From: Macrococcoides bohemicum
GTDB taxonomy: Bacteria > Bacillota > Bacilli > Staphylococcales > Staphylococcaceae
NCBI RefSeq assembly: GCF_042658685.1
Contig: NZ_JBHSQY010000031.1
DNA length: 64,000 bases
Direction: 5' to 3' (one strand)
The notes under the pieces were generated by a model. It saw nothing but the letters and a program-made list of their open reading frames with translations, had not been told where the DNA came from and searched no databases. Positions 51,280 through 60,367 of the stretch are shown here, in pieces (the first letter of the stretch is position 1; the number at the start of each line of letters is the position of its first letter). A program made the translations under genes and the position numbers.

Positions 51280-51544
51280 AACTAGCTCCCCCATTTTTAA
51301 TATTTTAAATATTATTTTCATCATACCCATTTCAAATTTGAATAATCTAAAGTTATGTATTTGTCTATCCTCAATACGCTTATCGATGAATAAAAGATAG
51401 TTTTTATAAATCTTTTAGCACAAATAACTTGTGTTGTAATTTTACATATATTATACTGGGCAAATGTATTCAAAGATTAATTTGTTTATTATTTATAAAT
51501 GACATTTTTACTTTACTAATATAATTAAAAAAGGGGGATTATAC

Positions 51545-52993
51545 GTGTTTAAAGACTTTCATGCATTAAAGAAACATCCTGTCTTATTTCTATCGCTTAT
51601 CGTAGTTTTATTCTTGCCGATTATTTATAGCGCCGTATTCATCTATTCTATGTGGGATCCTTACGGTCAGACACAAGATCTTCCCATTGCAATCGTTAAT
51701 AATGACAAAGGCGCTAAGATTCAAGATAAAGATGAGAATCTGGGGAATCGAGTAATCGAGAAACTGAAAGAAAATAAAGATTTTAAATGGGAATTCATCG
51801 ATTCAAAAAAAGCTAGAAATGGCATTGAAAAAGGAGATTACTTTGCTGTCATCGAGTTTCCTAAAAACTTCTCAGATGATGCTTCTACAATGCTCAATCC
51901 AAATCCTAAACATATGGAGATGCACGTTCAAACTAACCCAGGTTATAGCTATTCAGGACAAAGTATTGGTGACAAGAGTATTCAAGCGGTTAAAGATAAC
52001 ATTTCATTATCTTTGCGTGAACTTTATTTAAAGAAAATATTTGGTTCAATTAAAGATATGCGTGGTCAATCTCAAGAGCTTTCTAGTGGTTTAAAGAAGA
52101 TGGAAAAAGCTGAGCTTGATTTAGCAAATGGTTCTAAACAAGTTGATAGTGGTCTTGCTAAGACCCAAACTGCATTACCTCCATTACAAAATGAACAGTT
52201 TAATCAATTGATCACAGGTTCAAGTCAAATCACTGATGGATTAAATAAACTCACCGAAAATACAAATCAAATCACTAAAAATATCGATAAATCATTAAAG
52301 CAAACGGATAATTTATCTTTTAGCAAAGAAAATGCGATGACCATTAGTGATCCAGTCACTACTATAGAACATAATGTCACAAAAGTAGAAAACTACGGAC
52401 AAAGTTTCGCACCATATGTACTAAGTTTAAGTCTATATGTTGGTGCCATCGCATTTGTTACCATTTATCCGGTCGATAAACGTGTAGGAGACTCAAAGAG
52501 TGCTGTTAACTGGTGGTTAAACAAACTCGGTTTAATGTTAATACACGGTTTGTTACAAGGTTTATTCTTATCTTTATTTACACAGTACGTAATAGATATT
52601 GAAATTGCTAATCGTGGATACTTCACACTAACTTTAATCGTTTGGTCTATTGCTGCAGTACTGATCGTATCATTTTTGGTAGCAGCATTCGGCAACATCG
52701 GGAAGTTCCTGGCGATTATTTTATTAATCTTGCAACTCGGTTCAAGTGAAGGCACTTTCCCGATACAGTTAACTAACAAATTTTTCCAGACATTACACAT
52801 ATATTCACCAATGACTTATGTTATTAAAGCATTAAGAGAATCAATATTCGACTTCGAAGGAAATATTCCCATCAATACAGCAATCTCAATTATTGCAATA
52901 ATTGGAATCGTTGCCGGTTGCTTGCTTTACTTCGCTTATTTAGGTCGTTTAAATCTTAAAAATATTCGACTAAATACGAGAGATTTAGATTAA
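51545..52993 (+). CDS. YhgE/Pip-family membrane protein
   Basis: 482 aa: N-terminal TM (about 12-35), the YhgE signature DLPIAIVNNDKGA and GDYFAVIEFPKNFS, an extracellular coiled stalk of about 110 residues (short; relatives such as phage-infection protein Pip have several hundred), then five TM helices in the ABC-2-like C-terminal domain ending YLGRLNLKNIRL. Possible roles are export of small molecules or type VII-related transport; unknown. The start is GTG at 51545 after AAAGGGGG; a hairpin follows. Confidence 0.8.
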   Translation: MFKDFHALKKHPVLFLSLIVVLFLPIIYSAVFIYSMWDPYGQTQDLPIAIVNNDKGAKIQDKDENLGNRVIEKLKENKDFKWEFIDSKKARNGIEKGDYFAVIEFPKNFSDDASTMLNPNPKHMEMHVQTNPGYSYSGQSIGDKSIQAVKDNISLSLRELYLKKIFGSIKDMRGQSQELSSGLKKMEKAELDLANGSKQVDSGLAKTQTALPPLQNEQFNQLITGSSQITDGLNKLTENTNQITKNIDKSLKQTDNLSFSKENAMTISDPVTTIEHNVTKVENYGQSFAPYVLSLSLYVGAIAFVTIYPVDKRVGDSKSAVNWWLNKLGLMLIHGLLQGLFLSLFTQYVIDIEIANRGYFTLTLIVWSIAAVLIVSFLVAAFGNIGKFLAIILLILQLGSSEGTFPIQLTNKFFQTLHIYSPMTYVIKALRESIFDFEGNIPINTAISIIAIIGIVAGCLLYFAYLGRLNLKNIRLNTRDLD

Positions 52994-53003
52994 TAAATAA
53001 ATG

Positions 53004-53036
53004 ATGCCTCGATTGCAATCGCAACCGAGGCATTTT
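53004..53036. terminator. Bidirectional terminator
   Basis: ATGCCTCG / CGAGGCAT hairpin with an inner TTGC/GCAA pairing and a TTTT tail, between YhgE and the convergent NAT gene. Confidence 0.85.
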
Positions 53037-53861
53037 CTATTGTTCATCAATACGTTTAATATCTATATTTAATCCAAAGTTTTCTTCTAACAGCTTACGG
53101 TAATTGTCTTTATTCACGGGAATTGTTGTTTTTTCCCCGTAATCTGTTATTGTCATTTGACGATGCGTCATCGTTTTTCTCCCGTTCGGATTTGGCATAG
53201 TAATTAATAACTGTTTAACAAAAATAGATCCTGGATTATATTGATTATATTCTATATTTTCTTTAAAGTCTGGTAACTCCTGAGCATGTATACTTGCTTC
53301 ATATTTCGTTTTGTATTCTCCATCAACAAGCTTCTGTACAAATATTTGATTGTTTATCTGAATGGCACGGAATGTTCCATTAACATCTGTAACAGTTTCA
53401 AAATTTTCATTAGTACCAATAGGAATAGCTTTCATCGGTAAATCTCCGAATCCAACATCAGCAATATAGCTTATATTATTGATTTCTACAATAGTCGTCA
53501 TATGAGAACCTTCACGGCTTCTTCCTTTTGGTGTAACAATCGTTGCTGATGTATTAAAGGCAACAAAACCTTTTTTCTGCAAATAATGTCTGAAAAATGT
53601 ATTCATTTCATAACAGTAACCACCTCGATGATTTGAGATGATTTTATCGTAAAGTCCATCTAAAGTTAAATTGATTTCCTGTTTATTTTGAACGTTAATA
53701 TTCTCAAAAGGAACTTTTAACATATAGTGCGCTATTAATTCATTCAGATATTCTATCGTTAAATGTTTAATTTCTTTTTCGTCTTGAAATTTTATATAGT
53801 TATCTATCTTTTCTTCTTGTTTATTCGATAAAGCTTCTTTATGTGTTGGTAATACAGCCAT
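53037..53861 (-). CDS. Arylamine N-acetyltransferase
   Basis: 274-aa NAT family enzyme. The catalytic triad is visible: Cys83 in RGGYCYEMN, His120 in GSHMTTIV, Asp135 in ADVGFGD, with the usual spacing. It moves acetyl from acetyl-CoA to arylamines or hydrazines. The first 20 residues (AVLPTHKEALSNKQ) are an extension compared with many NATs. AAGGAG precedes the ATG. Physiological substrate unknown. Confidence 0.87.
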   Translation of the reverse strand: MAVLPTHKEALSNKQEEKIDNYIKFQDEKEIKHLTIEYLNELIAHYMLKVPFENINVQNKQEINLTLDGLYDKIISNHRGGYCYEMNTFFRHYLQKKGFVAFNTSATIVTPKGRSREGSHMTTIVEINNISYIADVGFGDLPMKAIPIGTNENFETVTDVNGTFRAIQINNQIFVQKLVDGEYKTKYEASIHAQELPDFKENIEYNQYNPGSIFVKQLLITMPNPNGRKTMTHRQMTITDYGEKTTIPVNKDNYRKLLEENFGLNIDIKRIDEQ

Positions 53862-54048
53862 GTTTTTCTCCTTAATCTCTAATAATATAATATGAGCAAA
53901 TTATATATGAGAGAAGTGTCCGTTTCAACTTTGTTGATTATATCAGTAAAGTATCGATTGTAATATTAAAAGTGTTGATTGCTTGATAAAAAGGTTGTTT
54001 TACAATACTATTTCAATACAATAAATAAAAAATACAGGAGATGAACCC

Positions 54049-54570
54049 ATGAAAATTGTTGGCATTAGCGGAAATCCTTATCCAAATTCAACCAATTTAA
54101 AAGTACTCGAGAAAATTGGTAGCGAGCTTACTAATTTAGGTCATTCATTTGATGTCATTCATGAAGTAAAAGAATTACCATTATTTAACCCTCAAACTGA
54201 GTTTCAGGAGCACTATGAAATCGTCAATCAGATGAGAAATAAAATTAAAGCAGCTGATTTTTTGATCATTGTCAGCCCTGAATATATGGGTGGCGTTCCT
54301 GCTATTCTTAAGAATGCTTTAGAATGGATGTTATCAGAATCTATACTCATGCAAAAACCAGTAGCATTTGTTATTCACTCACCTATTGGTAAGCATGCTG
54401 TTGAAGCACTCAATAGACACTTAAGTATTATGGGTGCAGAGCTGAAGGATGAATGGCAATTACTCATTAGTTATAATCAGCGTATTGAACGAGAAGATGG
54501 TTGGTTTCAGGATGAAGCTATCAATGAACAGGTAAAGACTTTAATACAAAACATTAATAGTACACCATAA
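54049..54570 (+). CDS. NAD(P)H-dependent FMN reductase
   Basis: 173-aa flavodoxin-like reductase: VGISGNPYPNSTNLKVLE (phosphate loop), FNPQTE and SPEYMGGVPAILKNALEWML. This is the NADPH-dependent FMN reductase/azoreductase-like family. It may supply reduced flavin or reduce quinones and azo compounds. CAGGAGATG lies before the ATG. Monocistronic with a terminator. Confidence 0.87.
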   Translation: MKIVGISGNPYPNSTNLKVLEKIGSELTNLGHSFDVIHEVKELPLFNPQTEFQEHYEIVNQMRNKIKAADFLIIVSPEYMGGVPAILKNALEWMLSESILMQKPVAFVIHSPIGKHAVEALNRHLSIMGAELKDEWQLLISYNQRIEREDGWFQDEAINEQVKTLIQNINSTP

Positions 54571-54597
54571 AATCAGATTATATACTCATAAAACAAA

Positions 54598-54629
54598 AGA
54601 CCTTTTAATATCAATAAAAGGTCTCTTTT
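54598..54629 (+). terminator. Terminator of FMN reductase gene
   Basis: AGACCTTTT / AAAAGGTCT hairpin followed by CTTTTC, just before the convergent cidB stop. Confidence 0.8.
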
Positions 54630-55315
54630 CAATATAAAAACATTAAAAAAACAGGCAATAAAAATGAACTTAACACCGCTGAAAGTATCATTGCGACAGA
54701 ACTAAATGCACCTGATTCGTTATCAATTTCTAAAGCTCTTGCAGTTCCAAAAGCGTGAGATGCATTCCCGAAAGACATTCCTTTAGCGATACTTGATTGA
54801 AAGTTCGATTTCTCGAGAAGATAAGAACCTAAAATACTTCCTATTATTCCTGTCGCTAAAATAAACAATATCGTAATCGTATCATCTCCACCAATTTGTT
54901 TAGAAATTTGTAATCCCACTGCTGCTGTAACTGATCGCGGAAGTAAAGTAGCGATATCTTCTTTAGCATATCCTAAGATTTTTAACGTACTGAATATAAG
55001 TAAAAAGTTAAGGATAATCGCTGAAAATACACTCAAAAAAATCGTCGGCGCATATTTTATTATTTTATCGGTATGTAAATACAAAGGATAAGCTAAACTC
55101 ACTACTGTACATCCTAATAAGTAGTTGATCCATTGCCCACCCAACATGTAAGTGTTATAGCTGATATGAAATAGTTGTAGAATCACGATTATACCAATAC
55201 CTGCTATAATTGCGGGATTCAGTAAAGGTGAATGCCACTTTTTTTGTATCATCTTGGCGATGATAAAGAAAACAACTGTAATAATAATCATGCTAATTAT
55301 TTTAATGACTAACAT
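54629..55315 (-). CDS. cidB: CidB/LrgB-family membrane protein
   Basis: 228 aa, LrgB family, about eight helices; NPAIIAGIGIIVI and LPRSVTAAVGLQISKQIGGDD plus GNASHAFGTARALEID are diagnostic. It functions with CidA in murein hydrolase/cell-death control and, in the LrgAB branch, pyruvate uptake. The ATG at 55315 is used because the GTG at 55324 is too close to AAAGGTCG. It overlaps cidA by 14 nt. CidB rather than LrgB is inferred from the LysR gene upstream. Confidence 0.85.
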   Translation of the reverse strand: MLVIKIISMIIITVVFFIIAKMIQKKWHSPLLNPAIIAGIGIIVILQLFHISYNTYMLGGQWINYLLGCTVVSLAYPLYLHTDKIIKYAPTIFLSVFSAIILNFLLIFSTLKILGYAKEDIATLLPRSVTAAVGLQISKQIGGDDTITILFILATGIIGSILGSYLLEKSNFQSSIAKGMSFGNASHAFGTARALEIDNESGAFSSVAMILSAVLSSFLLPVFLMFLY

Positions 55316-55688
55316 CTTGCACACGACCTTTTAAACGATTGATTGATTTCTCTGCAATATAACCTGATAAGTAGGCAACAGTGACCGTACCAAATGCGAT
55401 CAATAAAAAGAAAATTACAAAGTTACTATCCATTTGGCCTATAATATTCTTTACTCCTACAATAGAAGGTAGGAAGAAGAATATCATTGCCGTCAAAAAT
55501 AAATTGGCACCTGATTTAATCCAGGTTTCCTTTACCACTCCAGTCATAAGTAAGATGTAAAATAATACAAGGCCGATAATACTACCTGCAATCGGTAGAT
55601 GCAGAAGTTGTTGCAGGAAGTTTCCCACACTCGTAATTAAAATAATCAATAGTATTTGAAATAGCGTTATCATGCTTTGTTTTACCAT
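55302..55688 (-). CDS. cidA: CidA/LrgA-family holin-like protein
   Basis: 128 aa with four hydrophobic segments; NFLQQLLHLPIAGSIIGLVLFYILL and FFFLPSIVGVKNI are the LrgA/CidA signature (shown in part). Proposed holin-like membrane protein that acts with CidB. GGGGAGG precedes the ATG at 8 nt. The hairpin at 55725-55759 separates it from cidR, so it likely has its own promoter. Confidence 0.86.
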   Translation of the reverse strand: MVKQSMITLFQILLIILITSVGNFLQQLLHLPIAGSIIGLVLFYILLMTGVVKETWIKSGANLFLTAMIFFFLPSIVGVKNIIGQMDSNFVIFFLLIAFGTVTVAYLSGYIAEKSINRLKGRVQDVSH

Positions 55689-55724
55689 TCATTTCGCCTC
55701 CCCACTATGCTATTGTAAAACAAA

Positions 55725-55759
55725 AATCTATCGATAAAAATAGCAATTATCGATAGATT
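55725..55759 (-). terminator. Hairpin between cidR and cidA
   Basis: AATCTATCGATAA / TTATCGATAGATT, 13-bp perfect stem with a 9-nt loop, then TTTTTG on the minus strand. It probably ends cidR transcription. Confidence 0.65.
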
Positions 55760-55779
55760 ATATGAAAAAAATTCATGTA

Positions 55780-56667
55780 TCACTGATTTAAGTGAATCGT
55801 CATATAATCAATCCATTTTCTAGATACATGATTTAAATAAACGTTCTTTTTCCAGATTACACCGATTTTCCAGGAAAGTAACTCTTTTTCAATCGGTACA
55901 ATTGATATTTCAGGGTTTTTATTGAGTGTCTTAGCAATATTTTCGGGTAATATCGTTACGCCTATATTCGATGTAATCAAATACTCTATAATATTCCATT
56001 GCGTTATTTTAGCGATGACATTCGGTACAAACCCGTGTTGTCTGCATACTGTCTGAATTAAATCATTGATATAGTAAGCTTCATCAAACATAATAAACGA
56101 TTCTTCCTTTAAATCATTTAACTTAATAACATTTTTACTACTTAACGCGTGATTCTTTAATAAAACAATATAGAAATGCTCTTTATAAATCGGTAAGTAA
56201 TCAAAATTATTTGTATCAACCGGAAGTGATGTTATACCAAGATCCAATTGATTGCTCAATATTTTCTGCTCAATTGACTTTCCACCGCCCTGTGTCAATT
56301 GATAAGTAATCTTCGGATATCTATCATGATAAGCTTGAAAAGTATTCATGAATTTATTAGCATCTGCAATCGTAGATAATCCAAAACGAATATGCCCGGT
56401 TTCATTACCGTCTTTTTGATGTAATTCATCCGGCAATTGATTGTATATCCGGATCAATTCTAATGATTTATCATATAGTAACTTTCCTTCGTCTGTAAGT
56501 AAAAGACGTCTATTTTGACGGGTGAATAATGAAGTATTAAATTCCTTTTCTAAATCTCTAATCGCCTTACTCAATGTAGATTGTGACATATACAATTGAT
56601 TCGCAGCCTCTGTCATGCTTTTGTGTTGAACAATCTCTACAAAGTATTTCAACTGCTTAATATCCAT
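55780..56667 (-). CDS. cidR: LysR-type regulator CidR
   Basis: 295-aa LTTR: MDIKQLKYFVEIVQHKSMTEAANQLYMSQSTLSKAIRDLE (positions 1-40, winged HTH) and a periplasmic-binding-like effector domain with FGLSTIADANKFMN and ILSNQLDLGITSLPV. In staphylococci CidR responds to acetate/pyruvate overflow and activates cidABC and alsSD. Upstream of cidA on the same strand. The cidC gene of this organism is elsewhere in the window. Confidence 0.82.
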   Translation of the reverse strand: MDIKQLKYFVEIVQHKSMTEAANQLYMSQSTLSKAIRDLEKEFNTSLFTRQNRRLLLTDEGKLLYDKSLELIRIYNQLPDELHQKDGNETGHIRFGLSTIADANKFMNTFQAYHDRYPKITYQLTQGGGKSIEQKILSNQLDLGITSLPVDTNNFDYLPIYKEHFYIVLLKNHALSSKNVIKLNDLKEESFIMFDEAYYINDLIQTVCRQHGFVPNVIAKITQWNIIEYLITSNIGVTILPENIAKTLNKNPEISIVPIEKELLSWKIGVIWKKNVYLNHVSRKWIDYMTIHLNQ

Positions 56668-56878
56668 ATCATCATCGCCTTTTTATATTGTACAAAATAA
56701 TATCTTAAGTTATTCTATCATTATTGCTTATTGCTCAAGATACTGTGAAGTAATAATTTAAGAAAAACAGTCTATTAAATCCAAGTATATATCATTATAT
56801 TCAATAAATTTATATATATGAATAATCTCCCATTAAGATGGGTATTATAATAATATCAATAATATGGAGGGATTAAGT

Positions 56879-57352
56879 ATGAGCAGCAAGCAATCTTATG
56901 ATAAGTTATTTGAGTTAATCGAAAAGAACGATATTGCAATGTTAACAACTATTCACCAAGATAAATTAGTTTCTAGACCGATGAGTTATCAAGATGTAGA
57001 TGAGCAAGGTAACATCTGGTTCTTAACAACACTTACAGAGAAAACTGAAGAAATAAAAAAAGATAACCGTGTGAACTTAGCGTTTACGAAAAAAGGATAT
57101 GTATCAATTGCAGGAAATGCTGAAATTATAAATGATGATGCGAAGAAAAAAGAATATTGGAGTAAAGGTATCGAATTATTCTTAAATACATCACATGACG
57201 ATCCAAATGTAGTGCTTATTAAAGTTTTACCAGATTCAGCTGAATACTGGGCAACAGATGATAAATTTAAAACTGTTGTAGAAGGTATTAAATCATTAGT
57301 TTCTAACGATACTGGTAGCGATACTTCAATCAATAAATCTTTAGAATTATAA
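56879..57352 (+). CDS. General stress protein 26-like, FMN-binding split barrel
   Basis: 157 aa: YDKLFELIEKNDIAMLTTIHQDKLVSRPMSYQD and GNIWFLTTLTEKTEEIKKDNRVNLAF are the pyridoxamine-phosphate-oxidase-like (YdaG/GSP26) pattern. It may bind flavin or other cofactors; function unknown. The ATG at 56879 follows GGAGGG; the frame opens five codons earlier. A shared hairpin follows. Confidence 0.86.
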   Translation: MSSKQSYDKLFELIEKNDIAMLTTIHQDKLVSRPMSYQDVDEQGNIWFLTTLTEKTEEIKKDNRVNLAFTKKGYVSIAGNAEIINDDAKKKEYWSKGIELFLNTSHDDPNVVLIKVLPDSAEYWATDDKFKTVVEGIKSLVSNDTGSDTSINKSLEL

Positions 57353-57353
57353 A

Positions 57354-57403
57354 ACAAATAAACAGTTGAAACATTTAGAAGAATGTTTCAGCTGTTTATT
57401 TGT
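57354..57403. terminator. Bidirectional terminator
   Basis: Long stem ACAAATAAACAG-T-TGAAACATT / AATGTTTCA-G-CTGTTTATTTGT, one mismatch, TAGAAG loop. It ends both the stress-protein gene and the convergent DUF488 gene. Confidence 0.88.
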
Positions 57404-57953
57404 TATCATCTAGATTTGGATATACCACTTCACCATCATCTTCGATAATCGGCATTGCTCCCCATTGCCCTAATTTGTGATTTTCTAAAGTTATTGATTG
57501 ATTATTTCTTATAATATGTGTAACTTCATGCTCATGTGCTGCTAGATAATTGCTAATAATTAATCGATGACATCGTGCGGGGTGTCTTTCAGAACACATA
57601 ATAACGACATTATATTGCTTTGCAATATTTAATAAAGTTTCAATACCATATTTAAAATCATCTTCTAAAGTATAATCAGCATAATTATGAAATGAAATAT
57701 TATTCCAGGCAGCATTTAATGTTTCCCCTACTTCACCAGATTGACCACGTCTACCACCGAGTTGTTCAATATGCTGATACTTGATATCGTGATTATTTAA
57801 TGCGTCAGATAACATATCACCATTAAACCGAGGATGTTTCTTACTGTACGGAAAAGCACGAATATCTACAAGATAATCAATACTTGCTTCTTTCAACATT
57901 TCTAACAATTCATTTGTCGTATAAGTTGAATGTCCGACTGTATAGATTTTCAT
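57396..57953 (-). CDS. DUF488 family protein
   Basis: 185 aa of DUF488: TVGHSTYTTNELLEMLKEA, LVDIRAFPYSKKHPRFN, LGGRRG and VVIMCSERHPARCHR. The CSERxPxxCHR motif is invariant and suggests a thiol or metal function; proposed roles in nucleic acid processing are unproven. Nine bases before the ATG lies GGTGAT. It follows the YagU-like gene closely on the opposite side of a 20-nt gap. Confidence 0.87.
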   Translation of the reverse strand: MKIYTVGHSTYTTNELLEMLKEASIDYLVDIRAFPYSKKHPRFNGDMLSDALNNHDIKYQHIEQLGGRRGQSGEVGETLNAAWNNISFHNYADYTLEDDFKYGIETLLNIAKQYNVVIMCSERHPARCHRLIISNYLAAHEHEVTHIIRNNQSITLENHKLGQWGAMPIIEDDGEVVYPNLDDNK

Positions 57954-57973
57954 ATTATCACCAGCAATTCGTA

Positions 57974-58444
57974 TTATTTTCTTTCACTTTTTATAATGCG
58001 ATCGATTGTATACATCCATACAATATGACCAAGAAACTCAGACAAATGTTCTTCTACAGGTTGTTTGTCAGGTGTAGGGATTGTCTTTGTTAAAGGCAGT
58101 AATAACTCATGGAACAATACAAATACACCAGTTCCATATAAACTCCCTTTACCTAATCCTACTTTCGGAAACTTTTCCAACAACAATGCATACGGTACAC
58201 TAGCCCCGATTGAAAAGCCATGATGAACGATATAAGTTGTGATAGGTAATTGATGTCCAGAATAAGTGCAAGTAAGATTTCTTATATGTTCTGGAACTCC
58301 TATTTGTTTCAAAAGTGTTTCAGGAGGCGTCTCTTTTTCTCTTTCCGGCGTTCTAGGGGGCAATAAACTTTCATATCCCATTTTCACCATCCCACCAATA
58401 ACTCCGGCTGTTACTGCAGTTGTTAATAAACGTGTTTTATTCAT
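57974..58444 (-). CDS. YagU-like (DUF1440) inner membrane protein
   Basis: 156 aa, YagU/DUF1440 type: LLTTAVTAGVIGGMVKMGYESLLPPRTPEREKETPP (residues about 5-40) and TTYIVHHGFSIGASVPYALLL. Three to four hydrophobic stretches. In E. coli YagU affects acid tolerance; role here unknown. The start at 58444 follows AAAGGATG; the longer frame reads into a hydrophobic non-homologous leader. Operon with the DUF488 gene is likely (20-nt gap). Confidence 0.8.
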   Translation of the reverse strand: MNKTRLLTTAVTAGVIGGMVKMGYESLLPPRTPEREKETPPETLLKQIGVPEHIRNLTCTYSGHQLPITTYIVHHGFSIGASVPYALLLEKFPKVGLGKGSLYGTGVFVLFHELLLPLTKTIPTPDKQPVEEHLSEFLGHIVWMYTIDRIIKSERK

Positions 58445-58505
58445 CAAATCATCCTTTTTTATTACATATACCCTAAAATCATTAAAGATAAAAATGAATA
58501 TAAAA

Positions 58506-58548
58506 AAGAAACAACCTTTCAATATTATCTGTTTGAAGGTTGTTTCTT
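58506..58548 (-). terminator. Terminator of flavin reductase gene
   Basis: AAGAAACAACCTT / AAGGTTGTTTCTT perfect stem followed by T6 on the minus strand. Confidence 0.85.
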
Positions 58549-58576
58549 ATTCCTCATGTAATATTATAATCAATCA

Positions 58577-59179
58577 TTATTGTGGTCTTTCCAGTTCAAA
58601 AATATGTCCTAATTCACTATAGTTTTGTCCAGCTAATCGACTAATAGGTTCTAATTTACCTGCATTTATTCTAAAGTTCTCTACTAATTCGTCTTCTATG
58701 TTGAAGTTTACAATCTTACCGATAATATGATCAACAGCATTGTTATCCTTACCTAAAGTCACATGATGTTCAAGTACACATTCCATTGCAATTTTAGCTT
58801 CTTTAATTGTTGGAACATCAACGACTTGACTATCTTCAAGTGTAAGACTTGTCATATCTAATTCCGATTCATTATAAGCAAGGTTAGCAGCTGTCTTATT
58901 CATCTCTTCAACAATCGATTTCGACACGATATGAACGACAAATTGTTTATGATTTAAAATATTACGTGCTGTATCTTTTGATACACCATCTTTCCTCTGA
59001 ATGGATACTGAAATCATCGGAGGATTACTCGTTACAATATTAAAATAACTGAATGGTGCAGCATTAACGATACCTTCCTCTGACTTTGAAGTAATAAAGG
59101 CAATCGGTCTAGGTATGATTGAGCCAATCATCAATTTATAATTATCTCTTTCATTTTGCTCCTCTGGGTTGATGTGCAT
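58577..59179 (-). CDS. Flavin reductase family protein
   Basis: 200-aa FMN-binding split-barrel protein: MIGSIIPRPIAFITSKSEEGIVNAAPFSYFN (residues about 17-47) and VSIQRKDGVSKDTARNI. Relatives provide reduced FMN or reduce small substrates. AGAGAGGAT precedes the ATG. It lies 73 nt downstream of the ring-cleaving dioxygenase on the same strand and may share its control. Confidence 0.83.
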   Translation of the reverse strand: MHINPEEQNERDNYKLMIGSIIPRPIAFITSKSEEGIVNAAPFSYFNIVTSNPPMISVSIQRKDGVSKDTARNILNHKQFVVHIVSKSIVEEMNKTAANLAYNESELDMTSLTLEDSQVVDVPTIKEAKIAMECVLEHHVTLGKDNNAVDHIIGKIVNFNIEDELVENFRINAGKLEPISRLAGQNYSELGHIFELERPQ

Positions 59180-59252
59180 TGTATCCTCTCTTTCTATATC
59201 TATTAAGATAGTACAGTTCTTAGAGAAAAATTATTTTTCTATTATTTCTATA

Positions 59253-60185
59253 TTATTTTTTTATTGTTGATTCGATAGGTATTAATGCTTCTTCAATCTT
59301 ACTTCTATAAGGTTCATATTGCTCAGGTAATTTAAGTGCTTCACCCATAGTTTCATATGTTTCATCATGCGCAAATCCTGGAGGATCTGTTGCAATTTCA
59401 AATAGTATTTCACCAGGCTCACGGAAGTAGATTGCATTAAAGTAATTTCTATCTTTAACATCCGTTACAAAATAGCCGTGATCAGTTAATTGCTGACGCC
59501 ATTCTAACTGTTCATCATCATCTTTTGTACGCCATGCAATGTGATGTACTGTACCAACACCCATAGATCCGCGTGCTTCAGAGACTTTTTTAATATCAAT
59601 AATATTACCGATATCTCCTTGTGCTTCATATCTGAAGTAAGTATCATCTTCATCAATCTTTACAAGTCCAAATTCATCTAATAATACTTTCTCTGTTGCT
59701 GCCACTTGAGAAGAATATAATACGGCACCAGCAAATCCTTTAATAGCATATTCCGGTTTAATTTGATCATGTCGAAATGGGTTATTTTCTCCTTTTTCTC
59801 GTTCAACGATTTCAAGTTTTAAGCCGTGAACATCTTCAAATGTTAAATATTTTTCTCCGAAACGTTCTTCTTCTTTTACTTCAATATCAAATGAGGTTAA
59901 GCGTTCTTTCCAGAAATCATACGCTCCTTTAGGTATTGCGTAGCTTGTTACGCCTACTTGCCCACTACCGATTCTCCCTTTTTGAGCACCTGGCCATGGG
60001 AAGAAAGTAATGATTGATCCTGGAATACCACCTTCAGTTCCAAAATAAAGATGATAAGTACCCGGATTATCAAAGTTAACCGTCTTTTTAACGAGACGTA
60101 AACCTAATACACCTTCATAGAAATCAACATTTTCCTGTGGATGCCCAACAATTGCAGTAATGTGATGGATACCTTTAATATTCAT
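59253..60185 (-). CDS. mhqO: Glyoxalase-type ring-cleaving dioxygenase (MhqO-like)
   Basis: 310 aa in two vicinal-oxygen-chelate halves: GIHHITAIVGHPQENVDFYEGVLGLRLVKKTVNFD (residues about 4-38) and GVTSYAIPKGAYDFW in the first, MGVGTVHHIAWRTKDD and REPGEILFEIATDPPGF in the second. Metal ligands HH, HH and FE are visible. The MhqO/MhqE group is induced by quinones and electrophiles through MhqR. ATG at 60185, with a weak ribosome site; GTG at 60194 is the alternative. Large palindromes lie upstream. No mhqR gene is in the window. Confidence 0.85.
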   Translation of the reverse strand: MNIKGIHHITAIVGHPQENVDFYEGVLGLRLVKKTVNFDNPGTYHLYFGTEGGIPGSIITFFPWPGAQKGRIGSGQVGVTSYAIPKGAYDFWKERLTSFDIEVKEEERFGEKYLTFEDVHGLKLEIVEREKGENNPFRHDQIKPEYAIKGFAGAVLYSSQVAATEKVLLDEFGLVKIDEDDTYFRYEAQGDIGNIIDIKKVSEARGSMGVGTVHHIAWRTKDDDEQLEWRQQLTDHGYFVTDVKDRNYFNAIYFREPGEILFEIATDPPGFAHDETYETMGEALKLPEQYEPYRSKIEEALIPIESTIKK

Positions 60186-60222
60186 GAAATTCACTCATTA
60201 ATATAAGTATAAAATGTTTTAT

Positions 60223-60266
60223 ATATATTATTTATATTCGATATAAATAATATATCGGATATAAAT
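60223..60266. promoter_or_regulatory. Palindrome cluster between mhqO-like gene and Rieske remnant
   Basis: A 15-bp arm inverted repeat around TCG (60223-60255), and a second related unit ATATCGGATATAA (60252-60264). The repeated TATATTCGATATAA / TATATCGGATATAA words are spaced like paired operators. A MarR-type quinone-sensing repressor such as MhqR is a plausible binder. Confidence 0.45.
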
Positions 60267-60367
60267 TCAAATGTAAAGCACTTGAATTTTTTGTAGACAA
60301 ATTTATTTTAAGGATAAATGAGTATAAGAATAATATGATATCTAGTAAATTAAAGGAGGCTATAAAA

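Noticed and set aside
48799..53920. TGTCCGTTT word shared by the tetR upstream region and the NAT upstream region
   Set aside because: Nine bases are too short to claim a shared operator, and no symmetry was seen.
56838..56846. SigB -10 (GGGTAT) for the GSP26-like gene
   Set aside because: No GTTT-like -35 at 13-15 bp upstream; the GGGTAT is part of a short local inverted repeat.
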